Positions 15,401 through 22,524 of a DNA stretch of 22,524 nucleotides are shown one piece after another. This DNA is from a virus. The notes below the pieces were generated by a model. It was not told where the DNA came from and did not search any database. It saw only the letters and a program-made list of their open reading frames with translations. The position numbers and the translations under genes are program-made. The stretch covers positions 1 through 22,524 of the IMG/VR virus record IMGVR_UViG_3300047457_001033; one strand, given 5' to 3'. Position 1 is the stretch's first letter. Every line of letters begins with the position of its first letter.

Positions 15401-17368
15401 TATAATCCATCAACAACAGGAAACAAAGAGTTAAGGAATGGATTAATACACGCGAATCCATTTATGAATATCACATACAATGGATCGGTTCTACCAACTG
15501 GCACCACTCCAGAAGGACTAATAAGCTTCCCGTATTTAATACCATCTTCTCCAATTAACGCATCAAATTCGAGGATTTATTATGCTCCAATAGAAAACGT
15601 TGACGCCGGGGTTCATTATGGGTATGCTGGAGGAAATACGACTGGATCATGGAACAAAGTCGCAAACTCAACCGGTGATGTTCAGCAAGCTCTTTACGTT
15701 GCGAACCTAAGGAATGGCAAATCTGACTTCAGATATGGAGACCCTAATTCAATAGACGAGTACATATTCACCGGTGCATATGCAAAAATTGCCGCCACAG
15801 GAACGCCAATATCGCTTTCTATCTGGGGAGGAGATTGCTTTGTGTCAAAATACAGGTACAAAGTAAATGACGAGTACAACATGCCGGCTTATTACAAGCC
15901 TACACCGTCTGGTACATACGGACTGGATTTTGATTTAAGAGGCAGATGCACATCTTTTGATTCAGCAGGAGTTGCTGGCGTAAAGGTGTTTAAGACTGGA
16001 ATAAAAAAGAGCCCAGAGTACATCGAGTTGTATATGGAGTCGGAAGCCAACGCCTTTTACAACAGCGAGGAAAACAGATACCCATATTTTAACGCGGTTA
16101 CCGCTACGGCAGGGACTGAATCTCAATATCAAGCTGACGCTTTTTACGATTACAACCCAGGATATTCTATTCAAAATCTACCCAAAAAATTCTTTTCAGA
16201 GAACAGGAATATAGCGAAATCAGAGTTTTATCCGGCAAGGGTAGTTTATTCAGATAAAAGGAGTGAAAACTCGGTTTATGATGGTTTCTCTAGGTTCAGA
16301 TTAGAGAGCTTTTATGATATGGGGGAGAAATACGGTAAGATATCTAGGATAGTCCTTTTAGGCGGAGATAACTCCGTCATTGTTGGCCAAGATAACGCCA
16401 TTTCTTTGCTTTATGTGAATAAGTCTTTGACTACTCTTCAAGATAACAATTCATTGGCAGTTCAATCCGGCGTATACATTAGCGAAGAAACGCCCCCTAA
16501 GTATTTTACGACAAATTATGGAGCCGAATTATTGAGGTGCATGATTTCAACTGAGTCGGGGGTATATGTGCTTGACACAAAAAAGGGAACTCTTTTATCG
16601 ATAAGCGATCAACTGAGGATTCTGCCACTCGGTAGAATGGAGGAATATTTTAGGTTTAATTTCAGTAATTCGGATTTTCCGTGGAAAGAAAACGAAATAC
16701 AGTTGAGTTACGACTCTGTAGAGAAAACCCTTTATATTATTGGCGGCATACTAACAGATAATCAATACCCCAAAATCGATAATTTCCAATGGCTTTCGTA
16801 TAACGCAAAAATTGACTCATTTATTTCAAGACTATCCTGGTCGATAAATGGACAAGGGCATGGAGGAAAATACTATAATAAGCCATACTTTCATTTTGAC
16901 TTAAATGGTACCACATATGTGATTCAATGCCATAGTCCAAATAATGCTCACGACGCCATAGATTTTCATGTCAACAAGTGGAAGGGAGACAACAGCTTCT
17001 TGAAGTTGTTAACTGGGCAACACATAAACGCCGTAGATGCTTCCATAGAGTATGTTATAAATCACAACAAGGGAGAACCAAAAGTGATAGATATTGTTGG
17101 TATAAATGGGCAATCTCCGTTTAGCAGTTTTGAAGTTGAAGTTTACAATGATACATCCGGGTTCAATCCGCTCGACACTGGCGTTAAAACAACGAACATT
17201 AACAATAGATTCGGTATGTCATCAACGGCATTTCTTAGGGATGCTGCAACCAATAGGCGCCTTACCGGAACATACGGAGTGGTGAAATTGACATTCAGTA
17301 GCGCAATATCAAAACTGATATCCATAAAAACGGCATTCACCCAATTTAGAAAATTACTAAGATGGTAG
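12416..17368 (+). CDS. Large tail protein, crAss-like stabilization/muzzle type
   Basis: I choose the ATG at 12416, which overlaps the previous stop as TAATG, giving 1650 aa. An in-frame ATG at 12356 would add 20 residues and overlap the upstream gene by 61 nt. Residues about 15-45 (FEKGLNTDVSAAFQPDGTYR, then DAINME) match from memory the N-terminal signature of crAss-like tail stabilization or muzzle proteins (KGLNTDxSxxxxPDGTYRxAxN). The middle is Thr/Ser/Gly-rich beta structure. The region about 1370-1520 has propeller-like strand pairs such as YDSVEKTLYIIGG and YNAKIDSFISRLSW. It ends in KLLRW without a membrane segment or enzyme motif. It probably forms the main body of a short tail below the ring proteins. 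Confidence 0.82.
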   Translation: MQDRNQGANYEKKSQSFEKGLNTDVSAAFQPDGTYRDAINMELTSFGDQNVINQIKSALEISAQEIVSGGDITAVNILGYTPSKALNTSGVIVDGFVVYVLGRVLSNEPQCGIYFFEQSGNSETGTIHLVSNDSNLFFPETGSIDSFFTQINDKMEVFFTDFNNEIRSITMNMNLWPLSSTQLSAQSLSLSTSSISVTSIGGDGSLLAGTYQFSFRLRNSLTLRYTDWSVFTNPIPIIPQSYTTGSTNAYYGGNAGYPTTRSISFTVPRSALETSAYYDIVDIATIKNNDGSYTEQTLAYISSVNNTAVSGNLAITYSGSESESTLPISEIVVPDVAINTVKTIVEKDGRIIAGNIKYYDRRVLDSEATITDAKTIRVAVDYQDPINTEKYRGYWRDEVYRFGVTYHDKFGNWSPVKPLNFATFNKRDRTSSSGTSCTIVTGAGNGINYDRNTLTLQAASNWDTSKYFAGGSALFRNVIVSGISFPDFTSDIISVATTALTVLVPAKMWANYQTFQSSGATGSMTAFPLKGNNYSHSSDGFTWKFPKREHIGVTSTATTGTYGTYEHGTYSLLTTTGAGITAAQALGLGVTITNHPSWAVGMAIVRMERDKDIIYQSPIIPASLSVGNITPGKNLGAPVSTLDYQVINGVGELDHLSPKVLKLGAARNMEILTIKTSSYASGNTTGYADVYQLPSYQPLNSVPENRLMWKKCFFPAVDYVYNYLGTPLVATPDGENKKVEIIDVCGFKLSNLTPIDPITTVTQTGGMSVTKPSGYVEARIYQCDTPTLHWYNNASGYTNMRTQTATGILGSYEDTKWRKINESILVANGVYSSSYVGSNKRANIQTRLSSTGADKYIYATTLMDLDNLFTTDSVIPIPKGSPKILLNVPEKGTGGQSTRSAAEYLIAGEELTNQQKNSSIDSSDTQSINLFSSGIDYQRNLALTLNQPLDDPLYMLTAHYSSEGVGQFGVIPRDTTNTSATGTMATVPFAGYLNNYNPSTTGNKELRNGLIHANPFMNITYNGSVLPTGTTPEGLISFPYLIPSSPINASNSRIYYAPIENVDAGVHYGYAGGNTTGSWNKVANSTGDVQQALYVANLRNGKSDFRYGDPNSIDEYIFTGAYAKIAATGTPISLSIWGGDCFVSKYRYKVNDEYNMPAYYKPTPSGTYGLDFDLRGRCTSFDSAGVAGVKVFKTGIKKSPEYIELYMESEANAFYNSEENRYPYFNAVTATAGTESQYQADAFYDYNPGYSIQNLPKKFFSENRNIAKSEFYPARVVYSDKRSENSVYDGFSRFRLESFYDMGEKYGKISRIVLLGGDNSVIVGQDNAISLLYVNKSLTTLQDNNSLAVQSGVYISEETPPKYFTTNYGAELLRCMISTESGVYVLDTKKGTLLSISDQLRILPLGRMEEYFRFNFSNSDFPWKENEIQLSYDSVEKTLYIIGGILTDNQYPKIDNFQWLSYNAKIDSFISRLSWSINGQGHGGKYYNKPYFHFDLNGTTYVIQCHSPNNAHDAIDFHVNKWKGDNSFLKLLTGQHINAVDASIEYVINHNKGEPKVIDIVGINGQSPFSSFEVEVYNDTSGFNPLDTGVKTTNINNRFGMSSTAFLRDAATNRRLTGTYGVVKLTFSSAISKLISIKTAFTQFRKLLRW

Positions 17369-17817
17369 ATCCAAGCCTTTATAATCCGATATCCATGCCT
17401 AATAAGTACGATTACTTAAAGGCAGCTGGAGATGAAGCGTATGATCGAGAAAAGGCAGAAAGAAGCGCTAGGGGCTCCGGTATAGGCTCGATTTTAGGCA
17501 CTGTCTTAGGGGCAGCGTCTTTTCTGATACCTGGCGTTGGAGTTCCTCTTGGATTAGGCATTATGGGAGCGGCCGGAACTGTTGGTGGATCAATTGGTGG
17601 ATTAACAGGAGGACGCGGAGCCAGAAGAGCGAAGGAGGCCGCTATAGCCGATGCTACGGGCAAGTACAATCAAAATTACGGGTACTTAATGTCTGAGAGA
17701 ACTAGCGCTATTGAGGACGCTATTAACGAGGCCAGATCTGAAATGTACACGAACAGGATACAATCTATGAGAAGAAATGTTATACCAAGTAGTGCGGAAT
17801 ACCTTAAATTTGTATAA
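17362..17817 (+). CDS. Small protein with a Gly-rich hydrophobic segment, putative internal virion protein
   Basis: This 151-aa protein overlaps the end of the large tail gene by 7 nt. Residues about 41-84 form a long glycine- and alanine-rich hydrophobic stretch (IGSILGTVLGAASFLIPGVG, then VPLGLGIMGAAG), flanked by a charged helical N-terminus and a basic helix starting at GARRAKEA. This is the pattern of membrane-active proteins that phages of the T7/P22 type eject into the cell envelope (T7 gp14-like). The rest (105-151) is helical with several Arg. There is no signal peptide, so the hydrophobic part is more likely inserted after ejection than during synthesis. The role is inferred from pattern and from its position in a run of similar genes. 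Confidence 0.65.
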   Translation: MVDPSLYNPISMPNKYDYLKAAGDEAYDREKAERSARGSGIGSILGTVLGAASFLIPGVGVPLGLGIMGAAGTVGGSIGGLTGGRGARRAKEAAIADATGKYNQNYGYLMSERTSAIEDAINEARSEMYTNRIQSMRRNVIPSSAEYLKFV

Positions 17818-17819
17818 AA

Positions 17820-18617
17820 ATGGCTACAGAGCAAGATTTTTATCAGTACCTAATTGACTCAAAAAGGGTGAACCCATGGATATCATATGGAGTCCCGGTT
17901 GTAGGCAGTATCGCTTCTCTTATCGCCTCAGAACAAGCCCGTAGACGGGCTCAGCAAGCTTTGAGCGGTCTTTCTAGACCAACTATGGGTAGATTTAGGC
18001 AGGACCCGTTGTTAGCTCAGAGAATAGCCTCTCAAATGAGAATGGTTGATCAGCCCAGGATGGGTTATCAGCGAGCTTTTAGTGAACAGGCCGCTAGGGA
18101 TATGGCAAGAGCGAGGGATGTCGCGGCAAATCTAGGCGGAGGAAGAGGATTGGCTTATCTCCAACAGGCTTCTTCAAATGCCGCTCAAAATGAAAGAGCC
18201 GGAATTTTTTCCGATATGGAGCAACAAAGGCTAAGCAGGGCGGAACTTGACAGACTCATAGGCATGAGAAATCAAGAGCTTCAACAAGAAAGGGCGTTAG
18301 ATGCTCAAAGGTATGCCCAAGAAATGCAAAACTATATCAACGAGAGAAGAGGATTACAGGCAGATATTTCCCAACAAAGAGGGAACACATGGGCGACGAT
18401 TGGAAATTTAGTGCAATCGATACCCGGAATGGTTCAGCAATATTACAGTTCAAAAGCCGCAGAAAAAATTCTTAAAGGGATTCAAGGGAATGATCCGGCT
18501 GGTAAATCAGGCAAAGTCGGTCCCGCGTCGTTCGATCCATCATATCGTCCAATTTATGATTTCTCTGGGCAATACGATCCTTTTAGGGGGTATGATGTTT
18601 ACGATATTTTTGAATAA
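17820..18617 (+). CDS. Gln/Arg/Ala-rich helical protein, putative internal virion protein
   Basis: This 265-aa protein starts 2 nt after the previous stop. A hydrophobic segment at about 20-37 (WISYGVPVVGSIASLIA) is followed by a long helical region rich in Gln, Arg and Ala (about 40-190, for example QRIASQMRMVDQPRMGYQRA and MRNQELQQERALDAQRY). The C-terminal part has a second weaker hydrophobic stretch (TIGNLVQSIPGMVQQYY near 195-212) and an aromatic-rich tail ending in YDVYDIFE. Such Ala/Gln/Arg-rich helical proteins with hydrophobic patches are typical of phage internal core or ejection proteins. I see no enzyme motif. Sequence-level family recognition is absent, so only the class is suggested. 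Confidence 0.65.
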   Translation: MATEQDFYQYLIDSKRVNPWISYGVPVVGSIASLIASEQARRRAQQALSGLSRPTMGRFRQDPLLAQRIASQMRMVDQPRMGYQRAFSEQAARDMARARDVAANLGGGRGLAYLQQASSNAAQNERAGIFSDMEQQRLSRAELDRLIGMRNQELQQERALDAQRYAQEMQNYINERRGLQADISQQRGNTWATIGNLVQSIPGMVQQYYSSKAAEKILKGIQGNDPAGKSGKVGPASFDPSYRPIYDFSGQYDPFRGYDVYDIFE

Positions 18618-18627
18618 ATAAAACATA

Positions 18628-19842
18628 ATGGATCAAACAGATCTTTCTCCTAGAGTGGCACAAGAAACAGCCGGGTACGGCTTTCAAGTGCCAATTTTCA
18701 GAATGAATCAAGGTATAAATGCATCGATGGCTAGCCCTCAGGCTAGGCAGTCAATGGTCCCGGTAGATTTCGCCATGGAAGACTTTAGGGTCAGTCCAGA
18801 AGATTATCAACTGAGCCTTAAGGAAGAAGCAAGAGCCGGATTAGATCAGGGATTGCTTGAGTTGAACGACCTCGTATCAAAGGCGGCTATGGCTGGAATC
18901 GATGCCACAAAAATAGATATGTCCAACCCTGCTAGCATAGCGGTAAACCAAATGTTTAGAAAAAAGTTTCAAGACGTAAAGAATCTGTCTAAAGACATAA
19001 GGACCGGTGTAGCACAACAAAAAATTGACTTAGATAGAAAGGCTCAAGAACGGGCTGAAGAGCAGTATGGTTGGGCAAAATCAAATATGGAATATAACAG
19101 GGATGTTGTTAGACCACAAGCCGCGAGGGATCAGCTTAGGCAGAACTTAGAGTATGAAGAAAAACAAGTTGACAAAAAGTTTGAAAAACTGATTTCCCCA
19201 TTTTATACCCAGGCGAAATCCTTGCTCAATATGGATTTCAATACTGTTGACCCAAAGAACTTGGGCGCAATAAAGAAAAGAAAAGCGGATTTGAGTAAGA
19301 GTTTAACAGAAATTCTTAAAAATCCAGATTTAGAAGATGAATTGAGGGATAAGGTAACCGACTTTATGTCGCAAATAAACAACGTTACTCCGCTTCAAGC
19401 AAGAGGAGACGGAGGTGGAGGTGGAGGTAAAGGTGTTGACGCGTATGATTTGGATATAGCCAAGCAAGGACTTTTCACTCAAAAAGCAACATTAAAAGAC
19501 AGCCAAGGAAAAGAGTCAGAAGCTGTTGGATTTGTAATTACCTCTGATGGTAAATTTAAAGTTTCCTTAAAACGCCCAAAGGCGCCATCAAAGCCGACAT
19601 TTGCTCAACTCGCTGGCGGAGATCCAATTGGATACGACAATGAACTAAAAGTATTAGACCCAAACAATAGACAAGATTTTCTTGATATAAACAAGATAAT
19701 TCAGGAAGGATATGGCGACGGAGATGATGGGAAAGAGGCGAAGGCGTGGCTATTAGGTATAGTCAGGAAGCTAGTAACCACATCACAGGGATCAGGTAGC
19801 TCTGCGAGTGTTAAAAAGGAGATGGCCACAGGGTCAAAGTAA
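18628..19842 (+). CDS. Helical protein with Gly linker, putative internal virion (cargo) protein
   Basis: This 404-aa protein starts after the A/T-rich leader AAAACATA, with no Shine-Dalgarno motif. Residues about 60-255 are charged and helical with coiled-coil character (DRKAQERAEEQYGWA, EEKQVDKKFEKL). A glycine linker (GDGGGGGGKG, 260-269) leads to a smaller C-terminal domain (about 270-404) with short beta strands (AVGFVITSDGKFKVSLKRP) and a helix (AKAWLLGIVRKLV). I see no catalytic motif. Context, between two proteins of ejection type and a giant partial protein, suggests a virion-internal protein delivered with the genome. The function is otherwise unknown. Confidence 0.65.
   Translation: MDQTDLSPRVAQETAGYGFQVPIFRMNQGINASMASPQARQSMVPVDFAMEDFRVSPEDYQLSLKEEARAGLDQGLLELNDLVSKAAMAGIDATKIDMSNPASIAVNQMFRKKFQDVKNLSKDIRTGVAQQKIDLDRKAQERAEEQYGWAKSNMEYNRDVVRPQAARDQLRQNLEYEEKQVDKKFEKLISPFYTQAKSLLNMDFNTVDPKNLGAIKKRKADLSKSLTEILKNPDLEDELRDKVTDFMSQINNVTPLQARGDGGGGGGKGVDAYDLDIAKQGLFTQKATLKDSQGKESEAVGFVITSDGKFKVSLKRPKAPSKPTFAQLAGGDPIGYDNELKVLDPNNRQDFLDINKIIQEGYGDGDDGKEAKAWLLGIVRKLVTTSQGSGSSASVKKEMATGSK
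19411..19428 (+). repeat. Three tandem GGAGGT hexamers inside a coding region
   Basis: GGAGGT is repeated three times and encodes the glycine run of the linker in the 404-aa protein. The repeat is in frame, so gain or loss of a unit would only alter linker length by two residues. It is also the strongest Shine-Dalgarno-like sequence in a region otherwise lacking them, but no start codon follows at useful distance in a good frame. Confidence 0.75.
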
Positions 19843-19873
19843 TTTAATGTCTTAATAAAAGAATCATATTGTA

Positions 19874-22524
19874 ATGCCGCGTGTACCTTACAAACAATTT
19901 GCGATAAACATTGGTGAAAACTACCCTAATTTTAGGAGAGAAAAGGGGGAAGACGACTTTTCGTTTGTACAAAGATTTGTAGCAGACGTACCTGAATACA
20001 GGAATTGGGTGGACTACACTGATGAATCTACGCTAGAAAATCCCAACCCCGTCAAGCCATCCGTAAACAGAAAAGGAATTTCCGAGCCAACTCAAGCGAA
20101 AGCGCTTGGTCAGAACCTCAATCTGTTTCAGGGTGCAACTGACATACCGCCGTACCTACTCGAGAAACAAAAGCCATTGAGGTCATTCCAAGATGAAGTT
20201 GGCGAGAAGTATCGGTATCAAACAGTTGATGCAGTCATAGACTTCGCGAACAAATCAAGAAAGACCGGTTCCCCTAAAATTAATGAAGAAACGATAGGAT
20301 TTGACGACATTTATAAATTCGTAAGGAGCAATGCAGTTAAGGGAAACCTCGGGTCAGATGCGCCATCCATTAAAATCGGTAATATTGAAGCGGCAAACGA
20401 ACTATTGCTTAGAGCAAAGGAAAAGGCTGTAAAAAAAGCTTACGGTGAGAATGCTGACCTTGACTACATACTCAAGGAGGCAGATCCGTTAGAATCATCG
20501 TATGTCGATGCATTGAGCAGGTCAAAGTCTTTAAAACTCATGGCTGAGCAATACAGGGCCGCTGGATATCAGGACGTCTACAATGACTTCAGCAATCAAG
20601 CAAATACCCTTGAATCATACGCAAATGCATTGGGTTCTGACCCTGACTTCCAAAAGAAGATTGACATAAAGAATAAATACATACCTCAATTTCAAAGAGC
20701 ACAAAAGGAATCTCAAAGGCTAGCCGATGATATAAAAACAACGGCTCTTTTGAAAAAACTAGATAGCGACATTAATGTCATGGTTATGCCCGGTTTGAAA
20801 TATGGGAGAGAAGCAATAAGGGATTACATTGGTGGTACATCTTATTGGATTTCTGATTTATTTGGTTCCGATAGAGCGAAGAGTTTCATACAAAACAACC
20901 CGTACTTATCTAGCGACCCAATGTTTGCGGATGAGGAATTTGGGGCTCCCGCTGAACCCGGGAAGCCATTCAATTGGGACAAGGTTCCTGGGTTTATGTA
21001 CAAGCAGACCATAAATATGTTGCCGGCATTGGCCGCTGGTTTTTTCACTGGTGGAGCGTCAACGGTTGCAAGAGCTGGAGCTATATCCGAGGCTGCGGCA
21101 GGATTAGGTTTGGGTCTTGAATCTGTTGCTACGGCGAAGAATGTATTGAACACGATTAAGTTCGGATCCAGAGCTGCCGGTGTAGCAGTTACATATTACG
21201 ATGATGCTATAAGGGAGTTAGACCAAGCCGCAGCTAATTCGGGTGTTCAAGTAAATCCGTCCCAAAAGTCAGTGCTTGCCGCATTAGCCACGGCAAAAAC
21301 GGCTGCTATTGAATCCCTAAATCCATTGGATGAAGTCCTTAGAACAAATGTTCTAAAGGGATTTGCTAAATCAGCAATGAGTGCCTTAGCGACAGGAAAG
21401 GGTTTTAGATCCGCTATGTATAATGGGGCAAACTCGTTGCTTTATGCAACAAAAGTTTATGGGCTAGAAACAGGGGAGGAGTTGCTTGACGAGACAGTAC
21501 AAAGGGGTCTGAATGCCATTTCCAATGAGGCTCTTGGGCTTAACAAGACTGATTCGGAATTGCCGGATTCTATTCCAACTTTAGGTGAATACGGGAATAT
21601 AGCGCTGAACACATTGGTTGCCACGGTTCCGTTTATGGGGGCAGGAACATATGCTGCTTCGTCTAATTTCAAAAACGACGTATTCCACTCGGTTTCTAGG
21701 CAAGGACTAGCAGAAGACTTTGTCGCAAAAATAGAAGAAAATAGGGACAACATTGGATTTAAAAAGGCGAACTTATTATCCAATGAGTTGCAGAGAGTAA
21801 ACAACGTTTACAAAGGCATACCTCAAGAATACGATGAAGATGCGGCTAGAGCGATAGCAGATAAGTCATTGCAGATTGATGCATTGAATGAAAAGATAAA
21901 AGGCGCTCCATCGGAAGTCATACGAAAAAGGCTAACGGATGAGAAAAAAGCATTGGAAGACGATATACTTGTTATTGAACAACAACAGCAAGGTGCATTG
22001 TCAAAAGGCATTGAGCCGCCAGTGTATAATCCTCAGGCTGAAGTGAAAGCACCAGCGTCTGATATAGAAGGTGATTATTCCCCCGTTTTGGGTTCAGATG
22101 GTGAGTATGTACCGTTTTTGGGCGTGGAGGATGACTATGTGCTAAATCTTGTCGAACAGAGAATTGAGCCTATTATGAATCCATTGGCAGAGAGAATGAG
22201 GAATGCAGAGGAGATTGATGTGGCTGAAATTGAGGATGTCGCCTCAAAGATGATCGATGCGGTTGGAGATGGGAACTTTAATTCTCCATCATTAGGTTTA
22301 AACAAAGATGAAAAGAAAATCATTGTTGATTTGGTATCATCTCAAATTGATAATTTACTTAACTATGAATTCGCAACAACTACTACTACTGAACAAACTG
22401 GAAAAGCAAGACAGGTTAAAGGTGTTGTCAGAACTGCTAAACCAGGGTTACCGCAGAAAGTCTCCGCGGACCGATTCTTCGGAACCCCAGTCACCAACCC
22501 TCAAACCGGAGAGAAAGGATTCCT
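19874..22524 (+). CDS. Giant virion-internal (cargo/ejection) protein, N-terminal 883 residues (partial)
   Basis: I translated this frame codon by codon from the ATG at 19874 and found no stop up to the right edge, so the gene continues beyond the window. The start follows 31 nt of A/T-rich spacer. The first 340 residues are mainly helical and charged. Residues about 382-418 are hydrophobic (MLPALAAGFFTGGAS then AAAGLGLGLES). Residues about 445-560 hold amphipathic helices including GLETGEELLDETVQ. A second hydrophobic segment lies at about 576-595 (IALNTLVATVPFMGAGTYAA). A coiled-coil-like stretch and an acidic linker follow. This resembles large internal proteins of T7-like or crAss-like phages that enter the cell during infection. 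No DxDxD polymerase motif or lytic transglycosylase motif appears in the visible part. Confidence 0.8.
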   Translation, partial: MPRVPYKQFAINIGENYPNFRREKGEDDFSFVQRFVADVPEYRNWVDYTDESTLENPNPVKPSVNRKGISEPTQAKALGQNLNLFQGATDIPPYLLEKQKPLRSFQDEVGEKYRYQTVDAVIDFANKSRKTGSPKINEETIGFDDIYKFVRSNAVKGNLGSDAPSIKIGNIEAANELLLRAKEKAVKKAYGENADLDYILKEADPLESSYVDALSRSKSLKLMAEQYRAAGYQDVYNDFSNQANTLESYANALGSDPDFQKKIDIKNKYIPQFQRAQKESQRLADDIKTTALLKKLDSDINVMVMPGLKYGREAIRDYIGGTSYWISDLFGSDRAKSFIQNNPYLSSDPMFADEEFGAPAEPGKPFNWDKVPGFMYKQTINMLPALAAGFFTGGASTVARAGAISEAAAGLGLGLESVATAKNVLNTIKFGSRAAGVAVTYYDDAIRELDQAAANSGVQVNPSQKSVLAALATAKTAAIESLNPLDEVLRTNVLKGFAKSAMSALATGKGFRSAMYNGANSLLYATKVYGLETGEELLDETVQRGLNAISNEALGLNKTDSELPDSIPTLGEYGNIALNTLVATVPFMGAGTYAASSNFKNDVFHSVSRQGLAEDFVAKIEENRDNIGFKKANLLSNELQRVNNVYKGIPQEYDEDAARAIADKSLQIDALNEKIKGAPSEVIRKRLTDEKKALEDDILVIEQQQQGALSKGIEPPVYNPQAEVKAPASDIEGDYSPVLGSDGEYVPFLGVEDDYVLNLVEQRIEPIMNPLAERMRNAEEIDVAEIEDVASKMIDAVGDGNFNSPSLGLNKDEKKIIVDLVSSQIDNLLNYEFATTTTTEQTGKARQVKGVVRTAKPGLPQKVSADRFFGTPVTNPQTGEKGF

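Overview
This window is a stretch of a tailed double-stranded DNA phage (or prophage) genome carrying its DNA-packaging, capsid and tail genes. All genes lie on the + strand, most start or stop codons overlap or sit within about 30 nt of each other, and I see no bacterial housekeeping gene, integrase, tRNA, rRNA or CRISPR array. The most likely host is a member of the Bacteroidota. Start codons are preceded by A/T-rich sequence with almost no Shine-Dalgarno motif, as is usual in that phylum. One upstream structural protein ends in a beta-rich domain that I remember from Bacteroidota phage and prophage proteins. The gene order and several conserved motifs resemble crAss-like phages (Crassvirales) or a sister group of short-tailed phages. 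That assignment comes from motif memory and synteny, not from a search.

Layout. Positions 1-539 hold the end of an unrecognised gene and a very acidic 119-aa protein. Positions 584-2042 hold two beta-rich, virion-type proteins between an upstream hairpin and a terminator-like hairpin. Positions 2080-7795 form a packaging and procapsid block: a small helical protein (possible small terminase), the large terminase, the portal and a scaffold-like protein, with two ATGA stop/start overlaps. The major capsid protein follows (7819-9207) and ends at a strong intrinsic terminator. Next is one unrecognised gene (9307-10104) that sits alone between two terminators. Positions 10232-12416 hold three connector or ring-like proteins, two of which are tandem paralogues. 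Positions 12416-17368 encode a 1650-aa tail protein like the crAss-like 'stabilization/muzzle' protein. Three proteins with features of ejected internal virion proteins follow (17362-19842), then the first 883 codons of a giant gene that runs off the right edge.

Working together: the terminase pumps DNA through the portal into a HK97-fold capsid built on the scaffold. The ring proteins and the large tail protein form a short tail under the portal. The last four genes probably encode proteins carried in the virion and delivered with the DNA. I see no tail sheath, tail tube or tape-measure gene, so a podovirus-like particle is favoured. Receptor-binding fibres and lysis genes are probably outside the window, unless the two proteins at 584-2042 are fibres.

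Codon use differs along the window. The capsid gene uses almost only CGN arginine codons and no ATA, while the tail genes downstream use mainly AGA/AGG and much ATA.
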